Positions 35,249 through 46,204 of a stretch of DNA of 64,000 nucleotides are shown in pieces. A model generated the notes under the pieces. It was not told where the DNA came from. It did no database searches and saw only the letters and a program-made list of their open reading frames with translations. A program made the translations under genes and the position numbers. Origin of the DNA: Gonapodya sp. JEL0774 (lineage: Eukaryota; Monoblepharomycota; Monoblepharidomycetes; Monoblepharidales; Gonapodyaceae); assembly GCA_027604505.1 (NCBI GenBank), contig JADIIX010000035.1, forward strand, positions 1 to 64,000, in the 5' to 3' direction. Numbering within the stretch: position 1 is the first letter of the stretch; each line of letters opens with the position of its first letter.

Positions 35249-36870
35249 CTAGGTGCGAGATTCTGCTTCTTGCGGCGGATGACAAGCTGAACGCGGAGAA
35301 GACGGATCAGTGGGGTACGTGGAAGGCCACGAAGAACCATCGTGGTTGGTAGTGTAGAGCGAGGATGAAGGCGGTGCAGTTGGAACAGGGCGGAACGGGT
35401 TCGTCGGTGGCATTTGGAGGTTGACGCATGAGTCGTAGCGGATGCTGACTGACGAGAGGTCATAGGTTGGTAAGGAGGGTTGCGGTTGATTAAGGCGTTC
35501 GCTGACGCAGGCGAGTGGAAAAGCTCCAGAAGTGCCTCTGGATGTATTGAAACCCTGTGAGGCCGAATTGGGACGAGGGATTAGGGACACAGATTACAAA
35601 GCACGGTCAGCCAGAGAACAATGGGGGGAGAGGAGGACAAGAGAATTTACTTTTAACAGCCAAAAACTGAAGAATAAATAAGCACGTGCGCACTCACCGA
35701 ACCCCATCCGTCAGCAAACCCGAGGTTCACAAAGACTCCATCACCGGTAGCGATATCAAGCTCGTCCGCGTCACGAGCCTCAAAGTCCACATTCGCGTAC
35801 ATGAGTTTGTTGATGGTGTATGGTGGTTGTGGTTGACGGGTGGGTGCCTCGGGTAGAGATGTAGGTTGGGATCGTGCAGCGGCAAGTTCCTTCTCCAGAG
35901 TTGTAATGATCGAACTCTTAGATGATATTGCTAACGAGAGACTGCGCGTCTTGACTTGAAGATCCTGATTTGCGGACTTGAGGGCTGTATTCTGAGCAAC
36001 CAGTTCCCCGTTCCTCTTCTCCAGATCCCCAGCCTTGCTCTCCGACACCGCTGTTCTCACTGAGAGCTCCTCAATCTGCGCTCTCATTCGGTCCATTTGA
36101 GCAAGCAGTTCGTCAACTTTCCGATCCTTGTCCGAGAGGAGTGAAAGGAAAGTGTCAACTGACTGAGAAGACGGTGACGACACGAGAGGAGCGAGACCAG
36201 AAGTCTGGGGCTGCACAGAAGGACTTGGCCCATTTTTATGTTGCAGCAATGTCTGGGAGAACCGAGAGTCGGCATGTTTCGAGGCGGCACTTAGTTCCTG
36301 TGTGGAGACGACGGCGCCATGTTTGAGGAGGACTTGGACGATTGGGAGAGATGGCTTCATAAGAAAGGAAGAAATACGAGTGTCCTCCGCCGTATTTGCA
36401 TCGTTGAGTTTGACCTCTCCACCCTTGAAGTTGATTGGAAGTTTGTTGTCCGATTTCGGTGCATCCGACACCACACCTTCATATCCTTTCCTTGTTCCAC
36501 CCCGCGCCATTGCCAGCGTTAGAGGTGATGGGAACGTATAAGTCGCGACCCAACGACCCCGTTTCCATTTATCCAAGCTCCACGATGAGCTCAAACCTGC
36601 AATCTTCCATTCGATCTTGCCATTTGGATCTGCTCCAGAACTGAGTAGAGCGTCAACGATATCGACGTGGCCATGCAAAATAGCCAAAGCCAACACCGAT
36701 TCACAGTCCACCGTTTCCGTTTTCACCTCATTGGTGGACGGCAGTGTCCTTGTCAACTTCACTCGTTTCCGGGCATTCGCATTTGCTCCCTCCATCAGAA
36801 GTTGCCGGGCACGCTGCGTCTCTCCATTCTCCACGGCGGTGAACAACTGGGCGTCACGCGTGCTTGACAT
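35249..36870 (-). CDS. Ankyrin-coiled coil-SH3 protein, paralogue of the neighbouring kinase gene
   Basis: Two exons, 36870-35698 and 35554-35249, give 492 residues. The ankyrin region (QLFTAVENGETQRARQLLMEG; LALAILHGHVDIVDALLSSG) aligns with the ankyrin region of the gene at 32.3-34.5 kb, including DPNG and the W-rich stretch. A coiled coil follows at about 230-330 (KVDELLAQMDRMRAQIEEL). The SH3 domain is YANVDFEARDADELDIATGD, GFADGWGS, then GTSGAFPLACV across the intron. The C-terminus is a Pro/Ser-rich tail in place of a kinase. The coiled coil implies self-assembly or partner binding; the product is probably a scaffold. The two genes face each other tail to tail. Confidence 0.9.
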
Positions 36871-39086
36871 GATTAGTCGTTTGTGACGTATTGTCAGGGT
36901 TGAGTTTGTTTAGTCTGTTTTCTGCAGAACTATTAAATCGTGCTGTGGAGTCACCATCCTGTTGCTTGACGGAGTGAGAACTTCCCAAAGCACCCGCCAT
37001 TCTTATCGATCCTTCCCCTGCACCAAAAGCACGGAGAATACTTTTATCTTCGATTCCCGCATTTTCTTACCCCCTGCGAGAGGTGACGCACCGTCGTGTG
37101 ATATCGCTTACATGAATCGAAGGAAGATTGTACCTCTTCCCATGGCGTTCTCTGGAAGGATTGTTCGCTCGACGAAACCCTCAACTGGGAACTACGCATG
37201 AAACAATGGCATCGCCCGCGCCCTAAACGACATACCACTCTGTACCTTTCAGTCTCGCTGAACCCTCCGTTGTAACCTTGCTTCTTCTACTGCCCCTACA
37301 CCAGTCTCTGTCTCGAGTCAGTCTCCATCGAACCCAACGCCTTCCCGTTCGAGCCCTGGACCGGAAGAAAACGGGGAAGATAGGTATCATTTGCGAGTGT
37401 GGGTCAGGATCGACCATCAGGTCAAACTGCGAACGGGGATCGTGGGTAAGCTGAGGATATTGAGAGCGAGTCCTCCCACTAGCGCCTGCTTGCCCGCCAT
37501 CACAGCTTCCAACTGCACCTGGGAATCATCAACGTGAAGTGAAAATCAACGAACTCGGAAAGACGAACACTTATCAACGTGAAGTGATCATCAGTAAACT
37601 CAGACAGACGAGCATTAGGATGAGGGAGTCAACAGTGGCTCGTCCGTCGGTTGGGACAAGGCTCCATAGGAACACCATTGATTAGGACTGTACGATGGAT
37701 CGGGGACCACGGATGCTAGACACCACGGTCCGACTTGGCATGCCATGTAGGCACAAAAGGCGCAGCGGGGTTTGCCGGAGATGTCAGGCACGCTGCGCAA
37801 TCTCAGGCTGTAGCGGTCAATCAGATGCTAGCTTGATTCATGGTCGAGTCCGGACCCACATTACGAGTAAAGAGAAACTTTGTGGTCAGTCAAGTGACTG
37901 GGATCATTGCGCGGGATACTTCTCTGGAAAGCAAACACATCGTCAGGGACCAGGGATACGCGCACGAAATCGTGCAGCATATCAATTGACACCAGAGGAG
38001 CACATCACGAATGAAGCGGGAGGGGGGGGGGGGGGAAGGGTCTGTGTCGTGGAGTGCCGGGCTGACAGGGCGTGCTTGTGTGGTCTATTTTTTTTTGGCG
38101 GAATGGGGTGGTTTCTAGGGACCCGGTCGGTCCTGGCTCAGATTGCAAGTGAGTCTGGTGTTAATCAAACATATGGTCCACCTTGGGCTTCAGGGATCGA
38201 GATGGCTTCTTGCGATTTTGAACATTTGGAAAATCGCGGCACGTGATATTGTAGTGAACGAATAGTGTATCGCAAACACGGTGGCAGTATTCCTTCGAAT
38301 ACAACTTACATTCTTCACCCACAAAGCACTTGTGTTTCTCTCTACCACATGTTTTATTGTTCTATGAGCGACATGCCAGTCACATTCACCACGTTCCGTA
38401 GTAGCAGGAGTGTCCCCAGCTGCGTTCAATGGTTAGGATGACGGCACACAGTAGTTGCTCACTGTGATGTTGGTAAGGATTGGGAGGGTACGGTGAGAAG
38501 AGGAGCAGCAAGTGGTCAAGATTCGTGAACTCGAAAATGACGATTCATAGCGAGACATTCGTGAACGACAACAAACAACAGAATGCTATTTGATACCACA
38601 AACAAGTTGGTAAGTTACAACAAGTATCACGATCTCGCACGGGTAAGAGAAATTCTGATACGCGATGAAACCACTCACGATGTCCAACACAGTTTCCCAT
38701 TTTTCCACCCATCGTCCAACCCCATCCAACGAGTCCCATGCCGTCGAGTCCAACTATCTCGTCAGCTCCCGATCGCACCACCTTACGCCTGGCTCTGAAA
38801 CCTCTCGTTTGAATCGAAATCCTCCCTGCGGCTCCTGGCATCCAAACCCCCCCCACCCCTTCGCGGTTCCCCATTCTCCCGACTCATCCTTCTCCTGCTG
38901 CCCGTCCGTCAGAAGCCCGCTAGCCTGAGCGCACACTCGCTTCTCACCAGGACCATCCCTCGTTCTTCTCGGCAGCGGATTCTCCCCCCGACTCCCCTCC
39001 CACTTGCCCAAACATTTGCAACTCTTGCACTCACTGAATTCATTTTTTATCTCCTCAAATCCGCTGAACCGCCATCGCACGTTCTC
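36871..39086. other. Long gene-poor stretch
   Basis: About 2.2 kb without a gene I can support. It holds a 45-base tandem duplication (37528-37617), a 15-base G homopolymer region near 38021-38037 and a T8 run near 38088. Several open frames exist on both strands but none shows a family motif or a consistent splice pattern. Confidence 0.4.
37528..37617. repeat. Two-copy 45-base tandem repeat
   Basis: Copies at 37528-37572 and 37573-37617 both start ATCAACGTGAAGTGA and diverge mildly afterwards (ACTCGGAAAGACGA against ACTCAGACAGACGA). It looks like a single old duplication in noncoding DNA. Confidence 0.75.
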
Positions 39087-39855
39087 CTACACCTTGGCCG
39101 TTTGTCGGTTGACAGCGAGGCGGGCCCGCATGAGAACGGTGTCCAGAATGGTGTCAAGAGAGACGAGTGTGCCAATGAGAGAATCCCGCAGTTTATTGAG
39201 CTGAGCGTGAGTTGCGATAGGAAGGAGGTGAGGAGAGGGTGGTCCAGAGACAAGCGACGTCTCACCCACAGCACGGGACATGACCGGCAAAGCACGGGGG
39301 AACTCGTGCAGGAAGTTACGCCTACGTCCAGAGGGAGGATTTAATGGAGGAGTTGTCGGATCTGTCGGACGGCGAGCAGGCGTGAGTGGGGACCGGACTC
39401 ATGTCGGTCGCGACCCGCGAGTCACCACTCTCCCCAAGATCCCTCTCTTCACATCGTGATCGCGCCTGCTGTTGCTCAGGTCGTACCCAGTTCAGACACA
39501 TCGCCCATCCAATATTGCCGAACGCCAAACCACGCCTTCTGGTCCACGAATGGAGATTCACACGTTTGAGCAGCACGGGCAAAGTGGATCCCCGACTCGT
39601 GGCAGATCAGGCTGTCGTTGCCGCTCGACTGTTCCTCGCAAGTACTCCGAGTCAATTTCTGGTCCCTTCGAACTCTTGCAGGGCGGGAATGATTACACGC
39701 TTCTCGGACGGTAGGTCTAGGGTGGGTGATTCCTGAGAGCACCGGCGGTGCGGGATGCGGAGGCGGTGCTCAAGTCTTGCCAAGAACATGGTGTGGAGGT
39801 CAGTTGAGTGGATCATGGTTAGAAAAGAAGGTTCACTTGCGAGAAAGACGAACAC
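39087..39855 (-). CDS. Unrecognised small multi-exon gene
   Basis: The two C-terminal exons are fairly convincing. 39361-39270 encodes PTTPPLNPPSGRRR followed by NFLHEFPRALPVMSRA. 39200-39087 encodes LNKLRDSLIGTLVSLDTILDTV, a helical stretch, ending TAKV and TAG. They join in phase 0 across a GTGGGT...CAG intron. Upstream segments to an ATG near 39855 are open but ambiguous in frame. I do not recognise the product; the last exon would form one or two amphipathic helices. Confidence 0.4.
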
Positions 39856-40713
39856 AACTCACAACAATACCTCTCCCACAATTGAGCACAACCCGTCTGC
39901 CCGGAAACGCGCAATCCAGACACGAAAGTACGAAGCCAGAAACTCAAGAGGTAGCTGTGGATGCCGTTTGGGGGTTGTGGTCGATTCAGGAGGCGTCAAG
40001 TATCCTGATTCTTCCGGCAATCCACTTAGCACAGCCGGTCGAACAGCTTCCTGCACACAGTGCCGGGCGGTTCCAAAGTGGCCTGACGCCATGCCAAGAG
40101 AGTGTGCTTCATTACCTGTGTCAATTTGCACTGCCGCACGGGAAACCGTGCAGACGTCGGATCACATACCATTCAAATGTTGGTTCAGAATCATTTTGTG
40201 GTCAAGTGGAGCTTACTTGGGCAGTTAGTGAGTTGCGAGCTTCCAGAGATTTCAAAGTCTATTTGTACGATTGCTGGTTTCAGACCGAGGGCATTCCAAA
40301 ATCGGTCTGGCAGACTGACCCTGGGGTGGTGATGATAATTAGTTGTTGTCTGGACTGAGGCAACCACTAGTCATCAAGTAACCCGACAAGCGCAATTAGT
40401 ACTGTAGATAATTACAGAAATCGCCACTGTGGAAGAAACCGGTTGATGCTTCTCATTGACTTATAAGAAACTGGACAATGAACTGGAAGGTCGTTTAGTG
40501 AATTCAAGTGATTGTCTTATTAGACATCATGTGTTTGGAAGGGAAATGGGATGCCAACGGTTGGGTTGAGAAGCAGCCAGCCCATTCATGTTTGGTTGTC
40601 ATGGGGGGTTCTCGAATTGCCCACTAAGCCCATTCTGGAATCCTGGCATCGAGACTCTTTCCCCTTTGGTCACCTCTTCTAAGCCCATTTCAACTAAAAA
40701 TCAAAAGTTTCAT
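39856..40713. other. Intergenic
   Basis: About 860 bases. A long plus frame (39726-40358) and an overlapping one lack any motif and are not called. Confidence 0.4.
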
Positions 40714-42793
40714 ATGGATCGGAGATCTAGGCTTGAGGAGGCGAGAAGGAACATTCCCCCCCGACTGGATGGCAAACCCATTCGCACTGAGCTGCCGAAG
40801 TTCAATCCGAATGAGTCCACCCTACGCTATCGCGCCGAGAAGTTGGTGGCAGTGGATCCTACTCGCATTCTGGCGGCAACAGCAGACACAGTTCTTCGGC
40901 GAAGTGAGTGCATGGATAAGCATATTCATGCTCACAGGACTGCTTCCAGGCTTCATATCAATCTCTACCCTCTTCCACAGGAGGATTCTTTTCTCGTTTT
41001 ATAGAGGACTTGAAGAAGGGTCTCGGCGTAGACAATCCAGGTGATATACCCTGCTCAGAGGACAAATGACGTCACGTCAAGTAACATCTTTCGCAAACGC
41101 CAGACACGGAGATATTGGCGACGGAGCTTTACAAGAAGATTGAAGATCCCAGACTATCCTTGAGAGTTCTGGAAAGCACCATCAAAGCTTTGCAATGCAC
41201 TGGGGAAACGTGGGATTTGTCTTCGGCTCGACTCAAGAGAGATATTTTGCTCGGGGAGATTCGAAAGGACCTGCCGGAGCAAATTCAGAAGGATTTTGAC
41301 TGGTCAACAATTGACATTGTTGATGAGGGTGGATTCGGTGTTGTTTTTGCCATGCACAAGGTTAGATCAAGCGAAACGGTGAGTTGGCAAGTGATCAGCT
41401 ATGATAACACAGGAATGTCTTTTTCAAACAGGAAAGCTGACTTAGCTGATGACCCATCCAATCACTTCTTGGCATTGGAGAGCAGCTGATCTTCAAGATG
41501 CCAAAGCACACTCGGGAACGCACAAGTGAACCTCCAGTCTTTCCCCTCAGACTCTTCGATCCAACAACATACACTAATTTCTACAATCACATGAATTCTA
41601 CCGGCAAACTTGGTGCCACTGAGCCAGGGGTGTTTGGAGCATCTCATACAGACCTCTGTACTAAACCCCTTCACATACTTGCCGAGCCGCTCTTCCTCTT
41701 TCAACAATCCGACTGCCCAAATGCGGTGGACATATTTGCGTATTACGTCATTGAAGACACCATAATGTCCAGGAAAGATCCATTCTCGCCAAAGTATAGG
41801 GATCTCATAATTCTCAGGGACCTGCGATCAACGGCATACAAGGTGGGAGAAGGAAGTGCAAAGCTCGGAATACCAAGCTCCAGCACAAGTGCAACTGGTT
41901 TAGCACCGGAGGAACGCCGAGAGCTGCTGAGGGATCTGCTCGCTCGCATGAAAGTAAGCCTACGGTCTGAGGATGATCCTGTAAAGTATGCTCGGGCAGT
42001 TTTGGAAGGGTTCTGTGGAATCCATGGGGTTGACGTAGCTGTCAACAGCGATAACGGAGAAAGATCATGGACAAAGCTCGCCCATGGAGACGGGACAGAG
42101 TCGAACATCGTCGTGGTTACGGAGAGTACCGGAAAGTTGAAGATCGTCGTGAGTTCTGGTATCCACTGATTGTTCCTCTCTTTTTCTCCATTGCTCTTTT
42201 GTCTTGGAGCTGAATCACGTTTTGTGTTATCTCCAGTTCCTCGATTACGGATTCGCCTGCCCGTTGTACGAAAACTATCCAGAAGGAACACCTCAACTAA
42301 GGCTTCCGGATCATGCTCGCACACCAGCACAGTCTCACGAAGATGAACAATACGTCAAGCTGGAGAATGCCACTTATGTTGATTTCTGGTCAGCAGGGCG
42401 GTTGGTGTGCGAGTTATTCCTGCCGAAGACGAAAGATCACCTAAAGCGGTTCTTCAAGAAGGATGAAAACGGAGGTAAGCGGGATGAATATCAGCTGAGG
42501 TTGTAGTTTCATTTGTGCTTAGTTGTCTTCGTTGTTTTCAACAAGCAGATCGACCCAAAAGAGTGACCATCGATTATTTCGATGAGCCAGGCAATTTTGT
42601 CCATCAGTTGCCAAATGGTGAGTTGGTTTTGCTTCATTTCAATATGCTCAAGATCTATCGGCCCTCCTGACAATGATCACCTCGCAATGTAGACCTTAAA
42701 GAGCTTTTATGCAAGCTCTTGGTTTACGACCCCAGGGAACGGCTACCTTCCGACAAGTGGAAACAAGAGAGATTCTTTGTGTCGAACACATAA
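40714..42793 (+). CDS. Divergent kinase-like protein (HGD/DYG motifs)
   Basis: Seven exons (40714-40903, 40981-41040, 41104-41378, 41483-42148, 42237-42474, 42549-42617, 42693-42793) close into 532 residues. The Gly-rich loop is VDEGGFGVVFAM, and the probable ATP-binding lysine is in QLIFKMPK. The catalytic loop reads LAHGDGTESNIVV: the Asp and Asn are kept but HRDLK is replaced by HGD-G, as in phosphotransferase- or FunK1-like kinases. The metal-binding motif is LDYGFA rather than DFG. The C-lobe has YVDFWSAGRLVCEL and LLVYDPRERLPSDKW. A long insert (about 175-395) separates the N-lobe lysine from the catalytic loop. Exon 6 has a NAGNAG acceptor. Activity is plausible but unproven. Confidence 0.72.
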
Positions 42794-42814
42794 ATGATTT
42801 CATTTCTACATCAT

Positions 42815-43560
42815 GATTTACGCTCATGTACAACCAATTAGGGAAATTGACCATCTGAATCTAAACTCTGATACGAACATACGGGCGCGCTGGCGATATG
42901 TTGGCCCTATAACCTGCTGGCTTCCCCACGTGCTGGCGCCGGCGATCTCTTGTTGTACAGTCCGGATCTCCACGAGCTTCGAAATTCCTTCATCCAGAAG
43001 GAATGTGACGTCGTTGATGAGCATGTTGACGAATCGCACGAATCCCACTAAGTTCGCGATTTCGAGGGAGCGCAACCAATCACGAGCGGTGATTGAATTC
43101 GTTCCAAACGTTTCGAAGGATAATGTTGAACTTATCGCAAAACTGGGTGTGTGCGCCAGTTTGCTCCACGTCTACTAGTGGACAACAGTCAATGTTCAAT
43201 ACCACGCTCACTTGTGCCCATCATCTGTATTGGAGCACCAACCGACATAGAACCTTGTGAGAGCTCCCACACAGTATTCCCGCACAATCGATGGTTGGCA
43301 AACACATAGTGCAACCCCACTGGGCTTCCATCAGGAGTGCGGTACATCAGGCATCGGCTGAGTGAAGTGGGAGAGCTAAAGAAATGGCATAGATCAGATA
43401 CAACCAAAGATTCACACGGAGCTACAGGATGAACTCACAAACAACATCTACAAGCTTAGCTTTCACATACGGATTCCGCATTCACGCAGGATTTAACAAC
43501 GTACCATCCAAAGCGTTACAATCTCGTCCCGGAGGAAGTCCTTGAAAATAGGAAGAGAGT
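42815..43560 (-). pseudogene. Ubiquitin conjugation factor E4 (UFD2-like) core fragment, decayed
   Basis: Minus-strand pieces match the Ufd2 core in order: FKDFLRDEIVTLW, NPYVKAKLVDVV (about 43482-43441), ANH...VGALTRFYV, DVEQTGAHTQFCDKFN, ILRNVWNEFNHR and FVRFVNMLINDVTFLLDEGI. They are in different frames without introns that reconcile them: a frame change near 43300, loss of a few residues after DKFNI, and a one-base shift at about 43080. The sequence stops near 42815, 22 bases from the neighbouring kinase-like gene, so the downstream core and the C-terminal U-box are absent, and I find no N-terminal part. In intact form E4 extends ubiquitin chains. This copy cannot make a full protein. Confidence 0.68.
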
Positions 43561-45405
43561 TTCGACACACGAATACTTAGAACTAAAGTTGGATGGTGGG
43601 GTGGGGTGTACCGGGTCCCACTATTTTGACTCAGTTTTTCAGCAGTGTTTGGATGGCTTCGACCGAAGTATTTCCTGGAAGTTTCGCGCAGTCACAGGCT
43701 CTACCGACGAAGTCCCCCTTATATGAAGTGAGAGACTTCCTTCCGACTCTCCAGTACCCCGCTTTCCTCCCATTCCCACTCCCATTCAGCACCTCGCTGA
43801 CGAATTCTCAGAAAGAAAGTGGCGCGATGTGTGTGGACTCCACATCGTTTTGCTTGACCTTTGCGAATTCTAAGGTGACGGTGTTTACATGGTTGTGCTC
43901 GCCTGCAAATGTCCTTGAAGGTTCTGAAACCCTTCCAAATTATATAATCGGTTGTGATGACGGATTGGAGAATGGGGAAAGAGACTTAGCGGTGTTTTAA
44001 CTCGTGTGACGGAGCTTGAAAAGGATGTGCAGAAAGAACCGGGTGGTGAGGCGGCGGTACTCGTGACCGCCGCTCAGGCCCTCCTGTCTGAGCGAGAAGC
44101 AGATCTTGAAAAGTTCACATCATTGATCGGCAACTACATGGGGCTTGTCGTTGTGGAGACCAGTGAAATCTTCATCGATCAGGAAAGGAGGGTAACGAGC
44201 TGTGATATGATATGTTCTAGGACTGAATGCAGGACTTACTTCGATTCGCCATCCTCAGTGTTCGAGCTCTTGTTCCTCGCTATCTCGCGCGGCATTTGCT
44301 CGTACGGGACCCAGAGGACGCAGAGCGCCAACTCCAAAAGCCTTTCTTTCTGACCTTGTGAAGTGGTAAGGCTGGGTTGCGTCCAGAATTGGTGGATGTG
44401 TGCTCATTGCGTTTCATTCTCGGCGCAGCGACTGGCAGTTTTAGCTCGGACAATGATAACCTCCCTAACCTCGTAGGACGGTTTCTGACAAAATGCAGGA
44501 AAGTAGAGCGATCTCGAAAGGACGAGAATGGCGAACAGCCCCCTATGTGTGCCCGTGCTGCCATGGCCCGGTTTCTCGGCTGTTGGGAGGATAATACCAG
44601 TGTCGCTGCAGGACCGGGCGTGGGGGTTGGAGAGTCTTTGGATGGTAGTGCATGCAGAGGGGTTTCCTTTGTCGCTGGGGCGTATATGGAAAGAACTGGA
44701 AGAATAGTTGGGACTGCCTTCGGTCGAAGAGAAGCTGGTAATGCTGACGGGACGGTTGGAGTTTGTGAAGCTGTCGGTTGAGAAGAGTCAAGAGTGAAGT
44801 TGGAGCCACTGCCACCTCCGAGACGCGTTAGGCATTTCGCGCGGACCTGGTCTCAATGAGAAATTGGGGAACGATGTATAGTCACCAGTATGCAAGTGAG
44901 TTAGCTCGACTTCGGAATAAATTCCGCTCCAACTATCGAAGGCCCCCGAGACCGGCCCGCCGATCTCCTCGAGAGCAAGCAACCAGCCGTAACTCATTAT
45001 AGAGAATTAAATTGCATCTGAAACTCAGCAATCAAACATTGCGGGTGACCGAGTTAGCCGTCGTCAAACTTGGCTCCCAAATCTTGTGGGATTCAAGCGG
45101 GTTGGCTTCGTTGCTACGAATGATTTGGTGAAGGGCACAACCCCGCATAAGACCTTCCGTGTACAGCGTCTTTGGCGATTTGCAGCGGTTCCCTGTTGCC
45201 AATCTCCGAGGTCCCCCTGGGAAATCAATGTCACTGCAAGGCGATTGCATGACTGCTCCAGGAAGGGTTGCTGAATGTCATATTTGCTGCGTAATGTGGA
45301 ATGCGCTTCGCAGGTCACTTGTGGGGGTGACTGGACTCCATAAATGAAACGAGTGGTTGCGACGCGGAATCAACTCCGGATTCGCCCACGCCTTGTCGCG
45401 GCACA
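43561..45405. other. Gene-poor stretch
   Basis: About 1.85 kb. Open plus frames (43593-44000; 44006-44353; 44377-44781) show no family motif. The middle one is acidic and helical (LLSEREADLEKF). No missing UFD2 N-terminus was found on the minus strand here. Confidence 0.4.
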
Positions 45406-45621
45406 GTGATTACCTTGGAGAACCGCACATCAGTGAGGATTCGCTGTAATGACACGAGAAAGAATAGTTCAGGTGGTATAAAACTGAATACGTCGCGACT
45501 GGCGAGTCGTGGGGCCGCGAAGAGCTCCTTGCCGGAAGCACTTCGTGCTACTGATGAGCAGTTTCACTTCATATGGATACTATTTGCAGTCGCCATCCTC
45601 TGCCTTCTGGCGGTGCGCTGA
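45406..45621 (+). CDS. Possible C-terminal exon of a tail-anchored membrane protein
   Basis: The frame ends with a hydrophilic stretch and then FHFIWILFAVAILCLLAVR and TGA, i.e. one membrane helix at the extreme C-terminus with no lumenal tail, the layout of tail-anchored proteins. A CAG acceptor lies just upstream at about 45405. I could not identify convincing earlier exons, so the product is unknown and the call weak. Confidence 0.3.
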   Translation: MITLENRTSVRIRCNDTRKNSSGGIKLNTSRLASRGAAKSSLPEALRATDEQFHFIWILFAVAILCLLAVR

Positions 45622-46204
45622 TTCATCTCTCAAACTCATATTCATCATTACCGATACATAGAGTACCATTCCATCCCTCGAACTCAACACACACCAATGG
45701 CTGAGTGGTAACCTGTTACAGCGCAATTCGACAAGTAATCCGATGGAGTGCAATTTATTGGCGTGAATCTGCCAGATTCTCTGAATACTGTACTCACTGC
45801 TAATCAGACTCTGTCGTGATTTTTAGACAAGGTCCGTCGTTTCTTGGAGCCACACCTCAACCAGCTTCTGAATTGAAGTTCACACAATGGCTACACGGTC
45901 GTTGTTATGATTCAGACGAGAGTCTTCATGACAAACGAAGATGCAAAACAACGTGACAAACGAAGACGGAAGATGCAAACCAAGATGCAAGGAAAAGAAA
46001 ATTGCGATATATTCATGAAACGAAACAGAATGATGGATGTGATGCTAACAGATGAATACGTTCAATACTCGCCGGTGTCTGGTACGCAACATCCAGATCC
46101 TACGTCTTGTCAGGGGTCGGCTGGTTGGTAGCCCTCCTCTCATCCTGCAATTTCACGTCTAAAAGAATAATTTACTTGAGTGATTTTGAAGAAGCGCACT
46201 GAAG
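45622..46204. other. Intergenic
   Basis: About 580 bases, no supported gene. Confidence 0.45.

Noticed and set aside
38021-38037. G homopolymer as a functional quadruplex
   Set aside because: A single G run without neighbouring runs; more likely a polymerase-slippage microsatellite.
39726-40358. 210-codon plus frame
   Set aside because: Length alone; overlaps another long frame, no hydrophobic core pattern or family motif, and no splice pattern.
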